NCBI GenBank assembly: GCA_016293535.1
Contig: JAEDEB010000015.1
Coordinates: 1 to 39,416 of the forward strand
Direction: 5' to 3'
Length of the DNA stretch: 39,416 nucleotides
Source: Bacteroidales bacterium
GTDB taxonomy: Bacteria; Bacteroidota; Bacteroidia; Bacteroidales; UBA932
The notes beneath the pieces are model-generated. The model saw only the letters and a list, made by a program, of their open reading frames with translations. It was not told the origin of the DNA and did no database searches. Shown here one piece after another: positions 26,101 to 33,508 of the stretch. The number at the start of each line of letters is the position of its first letter. The stretch's first letter is position 1. A program made the position numbers and the translations under genes.

Positions 26101-26212
26101 AGTCCCAGAATGACGCGGTAGGCTCAATCGTAAGAAGATAGGTCACCAGCGACACGGCAAAGGCGATGGCCGCTGACAGCCTGTTCCAGAGATTGAATTT
26201 CTTTTTGTCCAT
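23126..26212 (-). CDS. DUF2723 membrane protein, predicted protein O-mannosyltransferase-like
   Basis: 1028 residues. The N-terminal half is polytopic: about a dozen hydrophobic helices between residues 10 and 520. It carries SFWDCGEFIASSYKLEVGHPPGNP near residue 35-60, where the acidic residues and the GHPPG loop are the family hallmark. The C-terminal half is soluble and helical, with TPR-like segments (WALEMLDKCREC, LYYELGEPEKAREVAERF). DUF2723 proteins are GT-C-like and related to eukaryotic TMEM260, a protein O-mannosyltransferase; in Bacteroidota they are candidates for periplasmic protein glycosylation. The frame is open to 26680 through the neighbouring gene, which is a shadow. Two in-frame ATGs 21 bp apart (26233 and 26212) stand in identical 15-base contexts; I choose the inner one. 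Confidence 0.93.
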   Translation of the reverse strand: MDKKKFNLWNRLSAAIAFAVSLVTYLLTIEPTASFWDCGEFIASSYKLEVGHPPGNPVFQLFARFFTMFADGAHAAVAVNVLSALCSALTIFFLYLTIVFLTKRMVKPASDGNYSLAQSIAIFGSGLVGALAYCFSDTFWFSAVEGEVYAMSSLFTAMVFWAMTKWYEQADRPYANRWIVLISFLMGLSIGIHLLNLLTIPCLVFLYYFKKREDSGYSFWQLCGIFAISCVILAVILFLIIPYLPKIAAWFDLLFVNSFHLPYNSGAAFFMVALLALCFWGLFATQRRQKALANTVLLCFTMIVIGFSFFSICVIRSCAKTPTNEYQPDNPFTLVRYLSREQYGSTPLIYGQYFDAPGEIETDTYWAPLNGRYEKVQAPPHMKYDSEGKMFFPRMWNNSDDKYIRFYESYMNGGGKKVQGAEHKMPTFGQNLVFFFDFQLNWMYWRYFMWNFVGRQNDIHSPTPGNLFAGNWESGIGPIDRLHLGDQSNAPDYLAENKGKNHYFFLPLLLGVLGIFFQFGKDRRGSWLTFLLFFMTGIAIVLYLNQPPYQVRERDYAYAGSFYAFSIWIGMSVFALYSAFEEIIDKRRSKKANDVPKTVAASLASLLCLGVPVLMAGENWDDHDRSGRYTAVEIATNYLNSVGPNGILVTHGDNDTFPLWYAQEVEGIRTDVRIVNTSLLGTDWHIDQMKWACNESAPLPLGIGPEQYLYGTNDCPYIYDTRDTIVPIADVMAVFKHPKAKLMLQSGRSVDYIISHRISVPVNKENVIKYGILDERYADMIPDEIVLNMSKDKDYISKQELFMLDLLSNYQWDRPINLLSMGGDLNMGIKEYLMFDGFSYRFVPIRNKTKSSEPGFVDCEDLYRKMTEVYTWDALKRDKWFVDYQNLYTFCGVMSQRQLFVIVAKQFMKYGRNDWALEMLDKCRECVREDKFPYDLSEYGFSNELMVVQMINLYYELGEPEKAREVAERFCTEILQSAVFYFDFYDYAKQDFETSCQYVYYVSDIMRENGDAELASRYEDSLKTALGI

Positions 26213-26278
26213 ATTCACTTTTACTCTGTCCATATTCACTTTGGAAAGAATCGCGCACGCACGCGCGCGGCGAAAGAG

Positions 26279-26311
26279 CAAATATACGAACAGAATGGCT
26301 ATATTTGCAAA
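26279..26311 (-). promoter_or_regulatory. Promoter of the DUF2723 gene
   Basis: Minus strand TTTG (26311-26308), 21 bp, TATATTTG (26286-26279). The leader then crosses an alternating purine-pyrimidine CG/CA tract (about 26252-26270). Confidence 0.75.
26300..26307 (+). promoter_or_regulatory. -7 box of the SUI1/YciH gene
   Basis: TATATTTG on the plus strand, 16 bp before the ATG at 26324. No good TTTG lies upstream. It overlaps the divergent DUF2723 promoter, so the two may compete. Confidence 0.5.
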
Positions 26312-26323
26312 AATTAACCCCTC

Positions 26324-26668
26324 ATGGCAGACAACGACTGGAAGAAAAGGCTTGGGGTGGTCTATTCCACCAATCCCGATTTCAAATACGAGGAAGAGGT
26401 CAGCGAAGAGATTCAGACCCCCGAACCGTCGAAACAGAACCTGCGCGTGACCATCGACCGCAAGGGCCGCGCCGGCAAGCAGGTAACTCTTGTGACCGGC
26501 TTCGTAGGCAGTTCCGATGACCTCGCCGAACTGGGGCGCACGCTGAAGACCAGATGCGGCGTCGGCGGAACTGCAAAGGATGGGGAGATCGCGATTCAGG
26601 GGGATTTCCGCGACCGTGTTACCGAACTGCTCATCGGTATGGGATACCGCGCGAAGCGTGGCAACTGA
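26324..26668 (+). CDS. SUI1/YciH-family translation initiation factor-like protein
   Basis: 114 residues. After a charged N-terminus (MADNDWKKRLGVVYSTNPDF) the SUI1 domain (about 40-112) shows LRVTIDRKGRAGKQVTLVTGF, LKTRCGVGGTAKDGEIAIQGD and RDRVTELLIGMGY, the conserved basic loop and GVGG(T/S) motif of eIF1/YciH. Bacterial members are implicated in initiation fidelity and stress translation, but their role in Bacteroidota is not settled. It heads a run of plus-strand genes for tRNA processing, haem synthesis and membrane insertion. Confidence 0.95.
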   Translation: MADNDWKKRLGVVYSTNPDFKYEEEVSEEIQTPEPSKQNLRVTIDRKGRAGKQVTLVTGFVGSSDDLAELGRTLKTRCGVGGTAKDGEIAIQGDFRDRVTELLIGMGYRAKRGN

Positions 26669-26698
26669 CGCACTGGACACGTCCTCGGATTCGTCTCT

Positions 26699-27454
26699 AT
26701 GCTTATGATTGTCAATATCCTGAACATTGTTCCGCCTGTAGACAGCGCATTCGTGGCTGGGACTATGGACCTGCCGGCCTCGTTGTCGCTATGCCCCGAT
26801 GTACCGGCGACACCGGGGACCGGATGGGACGTTGCAATCGGAATCATCTCTTTCATCATGCTCATTGCAGGCCTCGCGCTTGCCGGAAGGATACTCGATG
26901 TCGCGCTTCCGGTGGTCGGATGCTTCATACGCTGGAAGGAGTGCGTCAATCTCGAGAACAGCCTCCGGCTGCGCACGAACAGAAATATCGTGGCCTCGTA
27001 TTTCCTTACTCTGCTGTGCATGATCGCCGCAAGGTACAGACTCTGGGCCCCTTCATTTGCAGAAGGATTCGCCCCTTTCCCCTTTCTTGCTCTGACCTTC
27101 GGCGTCGTGGTGGGTTATCTGCTTCTGCGCATGGTCCTTGCCCACGGTCTCAAGCCCAGGGAGTCCCGACGCAAAGGCAACTACACAGTGGCAATACGTG
27201 AATTCTACACCTACACCATAGGAGCTGGACTGCTGCTGTCCGTCACCACCGGGATTTTATCCCTGTGCGGCACTGCAGACGAGCTAATCAGGACCGTTCT
27301 GATATGGGAAATCGCTGCGGTATATCTGGTCCACATCATCAGGAAAGCCCAGATTTTGGCCTCCTCAATGTCACTGTTTTCAACATTTTTGTATCTTTGC
27401 GCGCTGGAACTCATACCGACAGCCGCGCTTGTTGCCGCGGCACTGTGGTTTTAA
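26699..27454 (+). CDS. DUF4271 integral membrane protein
   Basis: 251 residues with about six hydrophobic helices: residues about 48-68, 95-115, 118-140, 170-190, 198-215 and 225-250. Between helices 1 and 2 lies a short cytoplasmic-type loop (IRWKECVNLENSLRLRTNRN). The pairing with hemD 13 bp downstream is the usual Bacteroidota arrangement for DUF4271, which supports the assignment. Its biochemical role is unknown. Two other ATGs (26705 and 26765) could serve as the start; the first leaves a 30-bp gap after the SUI1 gene. Confidence 0.85.
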   Translation: MLMIVNILNIVPPVDSAFVAGTMDLPASLSLCPDVPATPGTGWDVAIGIISFIMLIAGLALAGRILDVALPVVGCFIRWKECVNLENSLRLRTNRNIVASYFLTLLCMIAARYRLWAPSFAEGFAPFPFLALTFGVVVGYLLLRMVLAHGLKPRESRRKGNYTVAIREFYTYTIGAGLLLSVTTGILSLCGTADELIRTVLIWEIAAVYLVHIIRKAQILASSMSLFSTFLYLCALELIPTAALVAAALWF

Positions 27455-27467
27455 CAACCCTGCATAA

Positions 27468-28199
27468 ATGACTAAGATACTTATATCCCAGCCTGCCCCG
27501 ATGGCGGCCTCTCCATTTGCAACACTGTCCGAGAAATACGGAGTACAGGTAGACTTCAGGCCATTCTTCCGCATAGAACCACTCAGTTCAAGGGAGTTCA
27601 GGGCCCAGCGAATCAACCTTTCCGAATTTACTGCCATAGTTTTCTCGTCCAAGTCCACCATTGACGCCTATTTCCACATGTGCGAGGAATTACGCGTGAA
27701 GGTGCCTGAGACCATGAAGTATTACTGCACTTCCGAATCTGTCGCGAAGTATCTCCAGAAACATATAGTCTACCGCAAGAGAAAGGTTTTCTTCGGCAGC
27801 GGCACCGCCGAATCCCTGGTACGGGAAATAGGACTCAAGCATAACGGGGAAAAGTTCCTCGTGACCACTTCGGAAACTCCCGAAAACGAGATTACGAGGC
27901 TGTTTGCAAAGGAGGGAGTCGATTTTACGCCTGCCGTGTTCGTGAAACCCGTTTCTCAGGACATAAAGGACATCGACCTGGACAGCTACGATGTGATAGC
28001 GCTCTACAACGCCGCAGACGTGAGGTCACTATATGAGAACTTCCCTGAGTACAGCCAGGGTTCGACCCGCTTCATCTCCTTCGGCCGTTCCATCGTGAAG
28101 GCTATGGAAGACGCCGGACTGAAGATTGCCATCTCCGCCCCAACCGCTGAAGTCCCATCCGTTTACAAGGCTGTGGAGATTCTTCTCGAAGAAAAATAA
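27468..28199 (+). CDS. hemD: Uroporphyrinogen-III synthase
   Basis: 243 residues in the two-lobed HemD pattern: N-terminal ILISQPAPM, central TAIVFSSKSTIDAYF and YYCTSESVAKYL, then KFLVTTSETPENEITRLF, DVIALYNAADVRSLYENF and the C-terminal SFGRSIVKAMEDAGL. HemD cyclises hydroxymethylbilane to uroporphyrinogen III, the precursor of haem, sirohaem and corrinoids. Sequence conservation in this family is low, so the call leans on the overall pattern plus the conserved DUF4271-hemD-rnpA-yidD order. rnpA starts 14 bp downstream. Confidence 0.9.
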   Translation: MTKILISQPAPMAASPFATLSEKYGVQVDFRPFFRIEPLSSREFRAQRINLSEFTAIVFSSKSTIDAYFHMCEELRVKVPETMKYYCTSESVAKYLQKHIVYRKRKVFFGSGTAESLVREIGLKHNGEKFLVTTSETPENEITRLFAKEGVDFTPAVFVKPVSQDIKDIDLDSYDVIALYNAADVRSLYENFPEYSQGSTRFISFGRSIVKAMEDAGLKIAISAPTAEVPSVYKAVEILLEEK

Positions 28200-28213
28200 A
28201 TCATAAACCGAGT

Positions 28214-28636
28214 ATGGACATTCCGCTCCGCCATACCCTTTCCAAGGAGGAGAGGCTCAGCAGCAGGAAAGACATAGCCGAGCTTCTTGCAGAGGGACGT
28301 TTCGGCACACTGCCGGGAGGTTTCCGCTACTGCGTCCGCAGGCATACGGGGTCCGGAAAGAACCGCATACTTGTGTCTGTACCCAAAAAGTTCTTCAAAA
28401 GGGCCGTACGCAGGAATCTGCTCAAGAGAAGGATTCGCGAAGCCTACAGGCTGCAGAAAGAACTTCTTCCCGTCGAAGACGGAACTGACATAATGTTCGT
28501 CTATGGAAGCCGGGAAACACTCTGCTCGGCACGCATACGCGAACTCGTCGCAAAGGTGCTTGAAATTGCATCTGCGAAGGCGGTTGAAACAGCCTCCTCG
28601 AAGGACACAGTCTCCGCGAAGGACACAGCCGAGTGA
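28214..28636 (+). CDS. rnpA: Ribonuclease P protein component
   Basis: 140 residues. The RNA-binding RNR motif is clear in VPKKFFKRAVRRNLLKRRIREAYR (about 56-80), preceded by the substrate cleft strand RYCVRRHTG and followed by DIMFVYGSRE. It assists the catalytic RNA in 5' maturation of tRNAs. The last 24 residues are a low-complexity tail with short repeats (ETASSKDTVSAKDTAE) beyond the normal end of the family. The stop codon is one base before the yidD start, so the two are translationally coupled. As in other Bacteroidota it is not next to rpmH. Confidence 0.96.
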   Translation: MDIPLRHTLSKEERLSSRKDIAELLAEGRFGTLPGGFRYCVRRHTGSGKNRILVSVPKKFFKRAVRRNLLKRRIREAYRLQKELLPVEDGTDIMFVYGSRETLCSARIRELVAKVLEIASAKAVETASSKDTVSAKDTAE

Positions 28637-28637
28637 T

Positions 28638-28886
28638 ATGGACAGGGAAAAACTGAAGGCTATCATAAGGAAGGTCACGATTTCGCCTTTCGTGGGTCTG
28701 ATACGTTTCTACCAGAAATTCATCTCTCCCTACAAGACTCCCTGCTGCCGTTTCACTCCGACCTGTTCCCAGTATGCCCTGGAAGCTTTCAGAAAACACG
28801 GTCCGTTCAAGGGCTTCTGGCTTTCACTGCGACGCATACTCAGGTGTAACCCATGGGGAGGCAGCGGATATGACCCAGTTCCCTAA
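28638..28886 (+). CDS. yidD: Membrane protein insertion efficiency factor YidD
   Basis: 82 residues. Contains the full family signature: IRFYQKFISPYKTPCCRFTPTCSQYALEAFRKHGPFKGFWLSLRRILRCNPWGGSGYDPVP in consecutive segments, with the CCRFTPTCSQYA cysteines and the CNPWGG motif. YidD is an inner-membrane-associated protein that supports YidC-dependent insertion. The frame is open upstream to 28503 inside rnpA, but the ATG at 28638 gives the normal length and sits two bases after the rnpA stop. Confidence 0.97.
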   Translation: MDREKLKAIIRKVTISPFVGLIRFYQKFISPYKTPCCRFTPTCSQYALEAFRKHGPFKGFWLSLRRILRCNPWGGSGYDPVP

Positions 28887-28984
28887 AAATGAAAAATCTT
28901 GATTCAGGGCATCTACAACACGTAAAACAACAGCTAAAACAACAAATAATACAACTTCGGTTTCAATTCAGATAACGATATTTG

Positions 28985-29067
28985 CATCGGTTAAGAATCT
29001 TATTCGTCTCAACTTGTACATTTACAAGTTACAGAAAAGGCCCCCTTGCGACAAGGCGGCCTTTTTT
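28985..29067 (+). ncRNA. Candidate small RNA between yidD and lepA
   Basis: The 268-bp stretch 28887-29154 has no credible ORF. GATATTTG (28977-28984) is one base off the -7 consensus and is followed by about 75 bases ending in a strong intrinsic terminator (29035-29067). Within it, AACTTGTA/TACAAGTT (29011-29030) forms an 8-bp hairpin. A 16-base string here (29002-29017) also occurs next to tRNA-Ser at 5086-5101. Expression is inferred only; I recognise no known RNA family. Confidence 0.35.
29035..29067. terminator. Strong bidirectional terminator between yidD and lepA
   Basis: AAAAGGCC...CTTG pairs with CAAG...GGCCTTTT with a small internal loop, followed on the plus strand by TTTTTT. The mirror A-run also gives a T-run on the minus strand, so it can serve yidD (or the small-RNA candidate) and lepA. 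Confidence 0.85.
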
Positions 29068-29154
29068 GCTGTCTGACCGCAGCTCCCGGAGGGCTTGGCC
29101 AAAGGAAGCGGAGTATCCGGTCCGGATTACTTCCGCAAGGGATGACGGTCGGCA

Positions 29155-30942
29155 TCAGTCAAGTTTGAGAACGGCCATGAAGGCGGACTGTGGAACTTCC
29201 ACCGTACCGATCTGGCGCATCCTCTTCTTTCCCTGCTTCTGTTTCTCAAGCAACTTCCTCTTTCGGGTGATATCGCCACCGTAACACTTCGCCGTCACAT
29301 CCTTACGGACCTGACGCACAGTCTCACGGGCAATTATCTTGGCCCCGATAGCTGCCTGGATGGCAATATCGAACTGCTGGCGCGGAATAAGTTCCTTCAG
29401 CTTCTCGCAAATCTTCCTGCCGAAGTCGTAGGCGTGGTCCTGATGGATAAGCGTGGACAGAGCGTCTGCAGGCTCTCCGTTGAGAAGTATGTCAAGCTTT
29501 ACTAGTTTCGCTTCCTTGAAACCTACAATATGATAATCGAAGGAGGCATAGCCCTTGGAGATGGATTTGAGCTTGTCGTAGAAATCGAAGACGATTTCCG
29601 AAAGAGGCATCTCGTAGGTCAGCTCGAGTCTGTCTGCGGTTATGTAGTGCTGGTTGATGAGCACTCCCCTCTTGTCCAGACAAAGCTTCATTATCGGCCC
29701 GTAGAAATCCGACTTGGAAATCACCTGGGCGCGGATATAAGGTTCCTCAATGCGGTCGATGAGCGTCTGTTCAGGAAGTCCCGAAGGGTTATGGACATCA
29801 AGACAGGCGCCCTGCGTGGTGTATACCTTATATGATACGTTCGGAACTGTGGTGATGACATCCATTCCGAATTCGCGGAAAAGTCTTTCCTGCACTATCT
29901 CAAGGTGGAGAAGTCCGAGAAAACCGCAGCGGAAGCCGAAGCCGAGGGCAAGCGAGGACTCAGGCTCGAACACCAGGGAGGCATCGTTGAGCTGGAATTT
30001 CTCCAGCGATGCGCGAAGTTCCTCATACTGGTCCGTCTCGACCGGATACATACCGGCAAAAAGCATGGGCTTGACTTCCTCGAAGCCGCCAATCGCCTTA
30101 TCGCAAGGCGCGTCCGTATGGGTTATGGTATCTCCGACCTTGACCTCGGAGGCTGTCTTGATGCCAGAGATTATGTATCCCACGCTGCCGCAAGGAATCT
30201 CATCCTTGGGTACGAGTTTCATCTTGAGCACTCCGACCTCGTCGGCGACGTACTCCTTTCCGGTATTGAAGAACTTCACCCTGTCGCCTGTACGTATGGA
30301 CCCAGCCTCGACCTTGAAATACGCTATGATTCCACGGAAGGAATTGAAAACGGAATCGAAGATAAGGGCCTGCAGCGGCGCTTCCGGGTTGCCCTTGGGC
30401 GCCGGAATCCGCTCCACTATCGCATCGAGGATTTCGCGAACACCATCGCCTGTCTTCGCCGAGCATTTCAGCACATCCTCCGGTTCGCAGCCTATCATAT
30501 CTACAATCTGGTCTGTAACCAGTTCTACCATAGCCGATTCGACATCTATCTTGTTGAGCACGGGAATGATTTCGAGGTCGTGCTCAACGGCAAGGTAGAG
30601 ATTGGATATGGTCTGGGCCTGGATACCTTGGGTGGCATCCACCACGAGGAGGGCCCCCTCGCAGGAAGCTATGGCACGGGACACCTCGTAGGAGAAGTCC
30701 ACGTGGCCGGGAGTGTCAATCAGATTGAGCGTGAATTTCTCGCCCTTGTAAACGTAATCCATCTGGATTGCGTGGCTCTTTATGGTGATGCCCTTTTCCT
30801 TCTCGAGGTCCATGGAATCGAGGACCTGATTCTCCATCTCGCGGGAGGCCAGGGTATTGGTTATTTCGAGCATGCGGTCGGCAAGGGTGCTCTTCCCGTG
30901 GTCGATATGGGCTATGATGCAGAAATTTCTTGTCTTGTCCAT
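29155..30942 (-). CDS. lepA: Elongation factor 4 (LepA)
   Basis: 595 residues, the standard length. GTPase motifs in order: AHIDHGKST (P loop), EKGITI (switch I), DTPGHVDF (G3), NKID (G4) and SAKTG (G5). LepA-specific parts follow: FGFRCGFLGLLHLEI in domain III/V and the C-terminal KCYGGDITRKRKLLEKQK, which reaches the ribosomal P/A region. LepA is a membrane-associated translational GTPase that promotes back-translocation or assists ribosome assembly under stress. It is read from its own promoter (-7 box 30973-30966), inside a 39-bp gap after the regulator gene, and ends towards the terminator at 29035. Confidence 0.98.
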   Translation of the reverse strand: MDKTRNFCIIAHIDHGKSTLADRMLEITNTLASREMENQVLDSMDLEKEKGITIKSHAIQMDYVYKGEKFTLNLIDTPGHVDFSYEVSRAIASCEGALLVVDATQGIQAQTISNLYLAVEHDLEIIPVLNKIDVESAMVELVTDQIVDMIGCEPEDVLKCSAKTGDGVREILDAIVERIPAPKGNPEAPLQALIFDSVFNSFRGIIAYFKVEAGSIRTGDRVKFFNTGKEYVADEVGVLKMKLVPKDEIPCGSVGYIISGIKTASEVKVGDTITHTDAPCDKAIGGFEEVKPMLFAGMYPVETDQYEELRASLEKFQLNDASLVFEPESSLALGFGFRCGFLGLLHLEIVQERLFREFGMDVITTVPNVSYKVYTTQGACLDVHNPSGLPEQTLIDRIEEPYIRAQVISKSDFYGPIMKLCLDKRGVLINQHYITADRLELTYEMPLSEIVFDFYDKLKSISKGYASFDYHIVGFKEAKLVKLDILLNGEPADALSTLIHQDHAYDFGRKICEKLKELIPRQQFDIAIQAAIGAKIIARETVRQVRKDVTAKCYGGDITRKRKLLEKQKQGKKRMRQIGTVEVPQSAFMAVLKLD

Positions 30943-30965
30943 CTGTCAGAAGTAGGAATTGGATG

Positions 30966-30973
30966 CAAAGATA
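30966..30973 (-). promoter_or_regulatory. lepA: -7 box of lepA
   Basis: TATCTTTG on the minus strand (30973-30966) fits TAnnTTTG, 23 bp before the lepA ATG. TTTC lies 21 bp upstream in place of TTTG, within the end of the preceding gene. Confidence 0.55.
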
Positions 30974-30981
30974 ATAATCTG

Positions 30982-33468
30982 CTATTCATTTTCGGAAAGT
31001 ATGCGCTCGTATGAGCAGGAATATTCCTGCCTGTAGTCGTCAAAATAGCGTTGGGCGAAGGCTTTGTAGCGTTTCCGCGCCTCCTCCTTTCGGTCCATCC
31101 TGTTGAGGGCGACAATGCTGTATTTCAGTGCAGCCTCATTGATGAAATCTATGTCCGTCAATATGCGGGCGCAAAGGAGAACCTCCCTGTTGTAACCAAG
31201 TAAATGAAGTCTCTCTATCTCCCTTTCGAGCACTGGCACAAGCAAGCCTTCGGTCTCGTTCTTGAGATCGTCGAGTACAGGGTCGTTTTCAGACCCGAGG
31301 AAAGGACCTCGCGAGAGCAGGGCAAGAAGTCGCGAGTTGTCAGCGGAGCCCGTCGAGAGCAGGGACATCACCTCCAGATAGTCACAGTAGAAGTTTCCGT
31401 CATACTCGAAGCTGTAGCGCCCTTCCATGAAGCGCAGGGTGATTCCCTTCATCTTGGAGAGAACCTTGCGAAGGTTGTTCAATGTCACTCCCCTGATATT
31501 CTTGGCCTTGGATTCTTCACGGTCCGGCCAGAAGGTGTCAGTGAGAGACTGGGTGGACATGCCCCTCCTGCGCGAACGGCTCAGGAGTATTGCGGTAATC
31601 TGCCTTAGCTTCGCATAGAACTCCGGGGTGATTTCCGAACCGTCTGAGGCATAGGCGGCGAAATCGCCGAACAGATAGATTGAATCCGGGCGCACCGCAG
31701 GAGTGAGAATCTCCCGGCGCGAGACTGTCCTTCTGCGCAGATGTCTGACCACCAAGACAGCGGCAGCGGCAAGCATGAGAGCCAGCAGAATGAGAGCCAG
31801 GATAAGGATTGCAGCCCTGCGCCTGAGCATGTCGACAGTCCTGATCCCCTGGGGTACAGGAGGATAGGAAAGAGCATAGGCGCTCGTGGCAGAAGCGATG
31901 TCGTCCGGACTCTCCTCAACAGTCGCCACAAGTACAGACATCTCCCTATCATAGAAGAGGTTAGCCTGACAGGTGATGCGGTCGCTGTACATAGGTATAT
32001 CGTCCGCAAAGGTCGTGTAAGTACCGTCCTCAAGGCTGAATCTGTAGAGCATGAGCTTGGAGAGGGTCGCAGACTCTGTGTACATCAAGGTATAGAAATG
32101 TCCTTCCCCGTCCAGTATCATGTTCGCCACCGGCACCTTGTCCTCCTCCTGCCAGTCAATCTCCCAAAGCAGGGTGCTCTCCATCGTATCAATGTTGACT
32201 TTGTGGAGGGTATACTGGTGACGTCCGAGTATCTGCTCGCCATTAACACTGCCTACTCCTCCGAATATGTACATCTCGCGACTCTCTTCATCGAAGGCGG
32301 AAGCATGCTGAAAACGGGGATAGAGTCCCTCGCCTCCGACAGGAGGGAGCATGACCCAGCCCGTTCCGCCCTCAAGCGGAAAGGCATAGAAGTCGCCGCA
32401 ATAACTGAAGGCGCCGTACCCGCCGAAGCCGACGAGGCGGTTTTTCTCCCTGTCGAAAATCACGGTGTTGCGCATTCGGGGATTGCCACTGAAGCCGCGA
32501 AGTAAGGGCTCCCATTCCAGGGTTGACGGGTCGAGGGTAGCCAGGGAACAGTCATTGAGGCGGAACGCGTCACGTGCATAGAACTCATAGCAGATAACCC
32601 TTCCTGAACGCGGATCCACAAGGCTGGTGCCCATAGTCGGATATACCGGAGCCCGCGAAGCAAGGCTATGAACCTGGGGCTCTCCACGGAAGCCCTTGAG
32701 AATCAGAGAGTCGGCCACTATGTCATAGAGCCTGTGGTTCAGCGTGTCATAAGCAATTGTCTGATAGCTTGGACTCTTGTGCGAATGGAATCTTCGCCAG
32801 AGACGGAAATCATTCTTCATCCAGATGGGGTTCGTCACTGTACCCGCATAGCGGAAATTGCCGCAGAATGCATAATTGCCGCTGTCCTCGTTCAGGGGAT
32901 AGAAATATGAGCGTTTCTTTTCGCTGATACGCAGATTGCGTAAGGAGAAATCTGCCACATCTATCTGGGATTTGCTCCTTCCGAATGTGATGTCAGCCTT
33001 CATTGTCGGAACAAAGGCGGCACCGCCTGAAGTATGGTAAGCCCCGTCAATGGACATGATGAGCGAATCTCTGACAAGGTCCAGCGTACATACGAAATGA
33101 TGCCAGCCCTCCTTGAACTCGGTCGCCGGAATATCCAGCCTTGCCAGAAGCTTTCGGGATTCGAGGACGATTTTGAAGCTGCAGAAATCCACGTTTGCCC
33201 TGCAGTCGTAAAGAAGGTTGATCGGAGATTCGTTCCTGTAGCGGTCGCGGATGTTAACTTGAAGAATGTAACCGTAATCATCCGGACGCAGAAGGGCATC
33301 GAACTCGATTTTGAGGCTGTCCCTGACCTGAAGAGGGCGTTTGCCGAACAGCCTCAGCGAGGTCCTCTCGTCAATGCTGCGTGCCAGACCCTCGAATTGC
33401 AGGCCTTGTGCAGCTATGGAATGAGGAAGAAGCGTGAAGAGGAGCAGGATAAGTATCTTGGATTTCAT
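30982..33468 (-). CDS. Transmembrane sensor-regulator: LamG-like and Kelch-like ectodomain, SARP/BTAD-like DNA-binding end
   Basis: 828 residues. Signal peptide MKSKILILLLFTLLPHSIAAQ; concanavalin-like (LamG) domain about 22-200 (WHHFVCTLDLVRDSLIMSIDGAYH). A beta-propeller of Kelch/galactose-oxidase type follows, about 225-520, with repeated motifs such as MYIFGGVGSVNG and NRLVGFGGYGAFSY. One membrane helix lies at about 548-575 (AAILILALILLALMLAAAAVL), then basic HLRRR. The cytoplasmic part has an OmpR-like winged helix (about 600-690; TDTFWPDREESKAKNIRGVTLNNLRKVL is typical of SARP-type activators), then a helical BTAD/TPR-like region to the end. It reads as a one-protein signal path from periplasm to DNA, comparable in role to hybrid two-component or anti-sigma systems but with neither kinase nor sigma factor. 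Divergent from susC by 138 bp, so it most likely controls that operon. Domain limits are by eye. Confidence 0.85.
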   Translation of the reverse strand: MKSKILILLLFTLLPHSIAAQGLQFEGLARSIDERTSLRLFGKRPLQVRDSLKIEFDALLRPDDYGYILQVNIRDRYRNESPINLLYDCRANVDFCSFKIVLESRKLLARLDIPATEFKEGWHHFVCTLDLVRDSLIMSIDGAYHTSGGAAFVPTMKADITFGRSKSQIDVADFSLRNLRISEKKRSYFYPLNEDSGNYAFCGNFRYAGTVTNPIWMKNDFRLWRRFHSHKSPSYQTIAYDTLNHRLYDIVADSLILKGFRGEPQVHSLASRAPVYPTMGTSLVDPRSGRVICYEFYARDAFRLNDCSLATLDPSTLEWEPLLRGFSGNPRMRNTVIFDREKNRLVGFGGYGAFSYCGDFYAFPLEGGTGWVMLPPVGGEGLYPRFQHASAFDEESREMYIFGGVGSVNGEQILGRHQYTLHKVNIDTMESTLLWEIDWQEEDKVPVANMILDGEGHFYTLMYTESATLSKLMLYRFSLEDGTYTTFADDIPMYSDRITCQANLFYDREMSVLVATVEESPDDIASATSAYALSYPPVPQGIRTVDMLRRRAAILILALILLALMLAAAAVLVVRHLRRRTVSRREILTPAVRPDSIYLFGDFAAYASDGSEITPEFYAKLRQITAILLSRSRRRGMSTQSLTDTFWPDREESKAKNIRGVTLNNLRKVLSKMKGITLRFMEGRYSFEYDGNFYCDYLEVMSLLSTGSADNSRLLALLSRGPFLGSENDPVLDDLKNETEGLLVPVLEREIERLHLLGYNREVLLCARILTDIDFINEAALKYSIVALNRMDRKEEARKRYKAFAQRYFDDYRQEYSCSYERILSENE

Positions 33469-33488
33469 CGCAATCTGACTTTGGCAGC

Positions 33489-33496
33489 CAAAAATA
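33489..33496 (-). promoter_or_regulatory. -7 box of the sensor-regulator gene
   Basis: TATTTTTG on the minus strand (33496-33489), 20 bp before the ATG at 33468. The expected -33 position falls on the first of the two direct repeats (33509-33525), so the gene may be autoregulated. Confidence 0.5.
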
Positions 33497-33508
33497 ATAA
33501 AATAGCAG

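Noticed and set aside
26213..26680. N-terminal extension of the DUF2723 frame
   Set aside because: Overlaps the SUI1 gene and both divergent promoters; the family start is at the MDKKKF methionine or the one 21 bp before.
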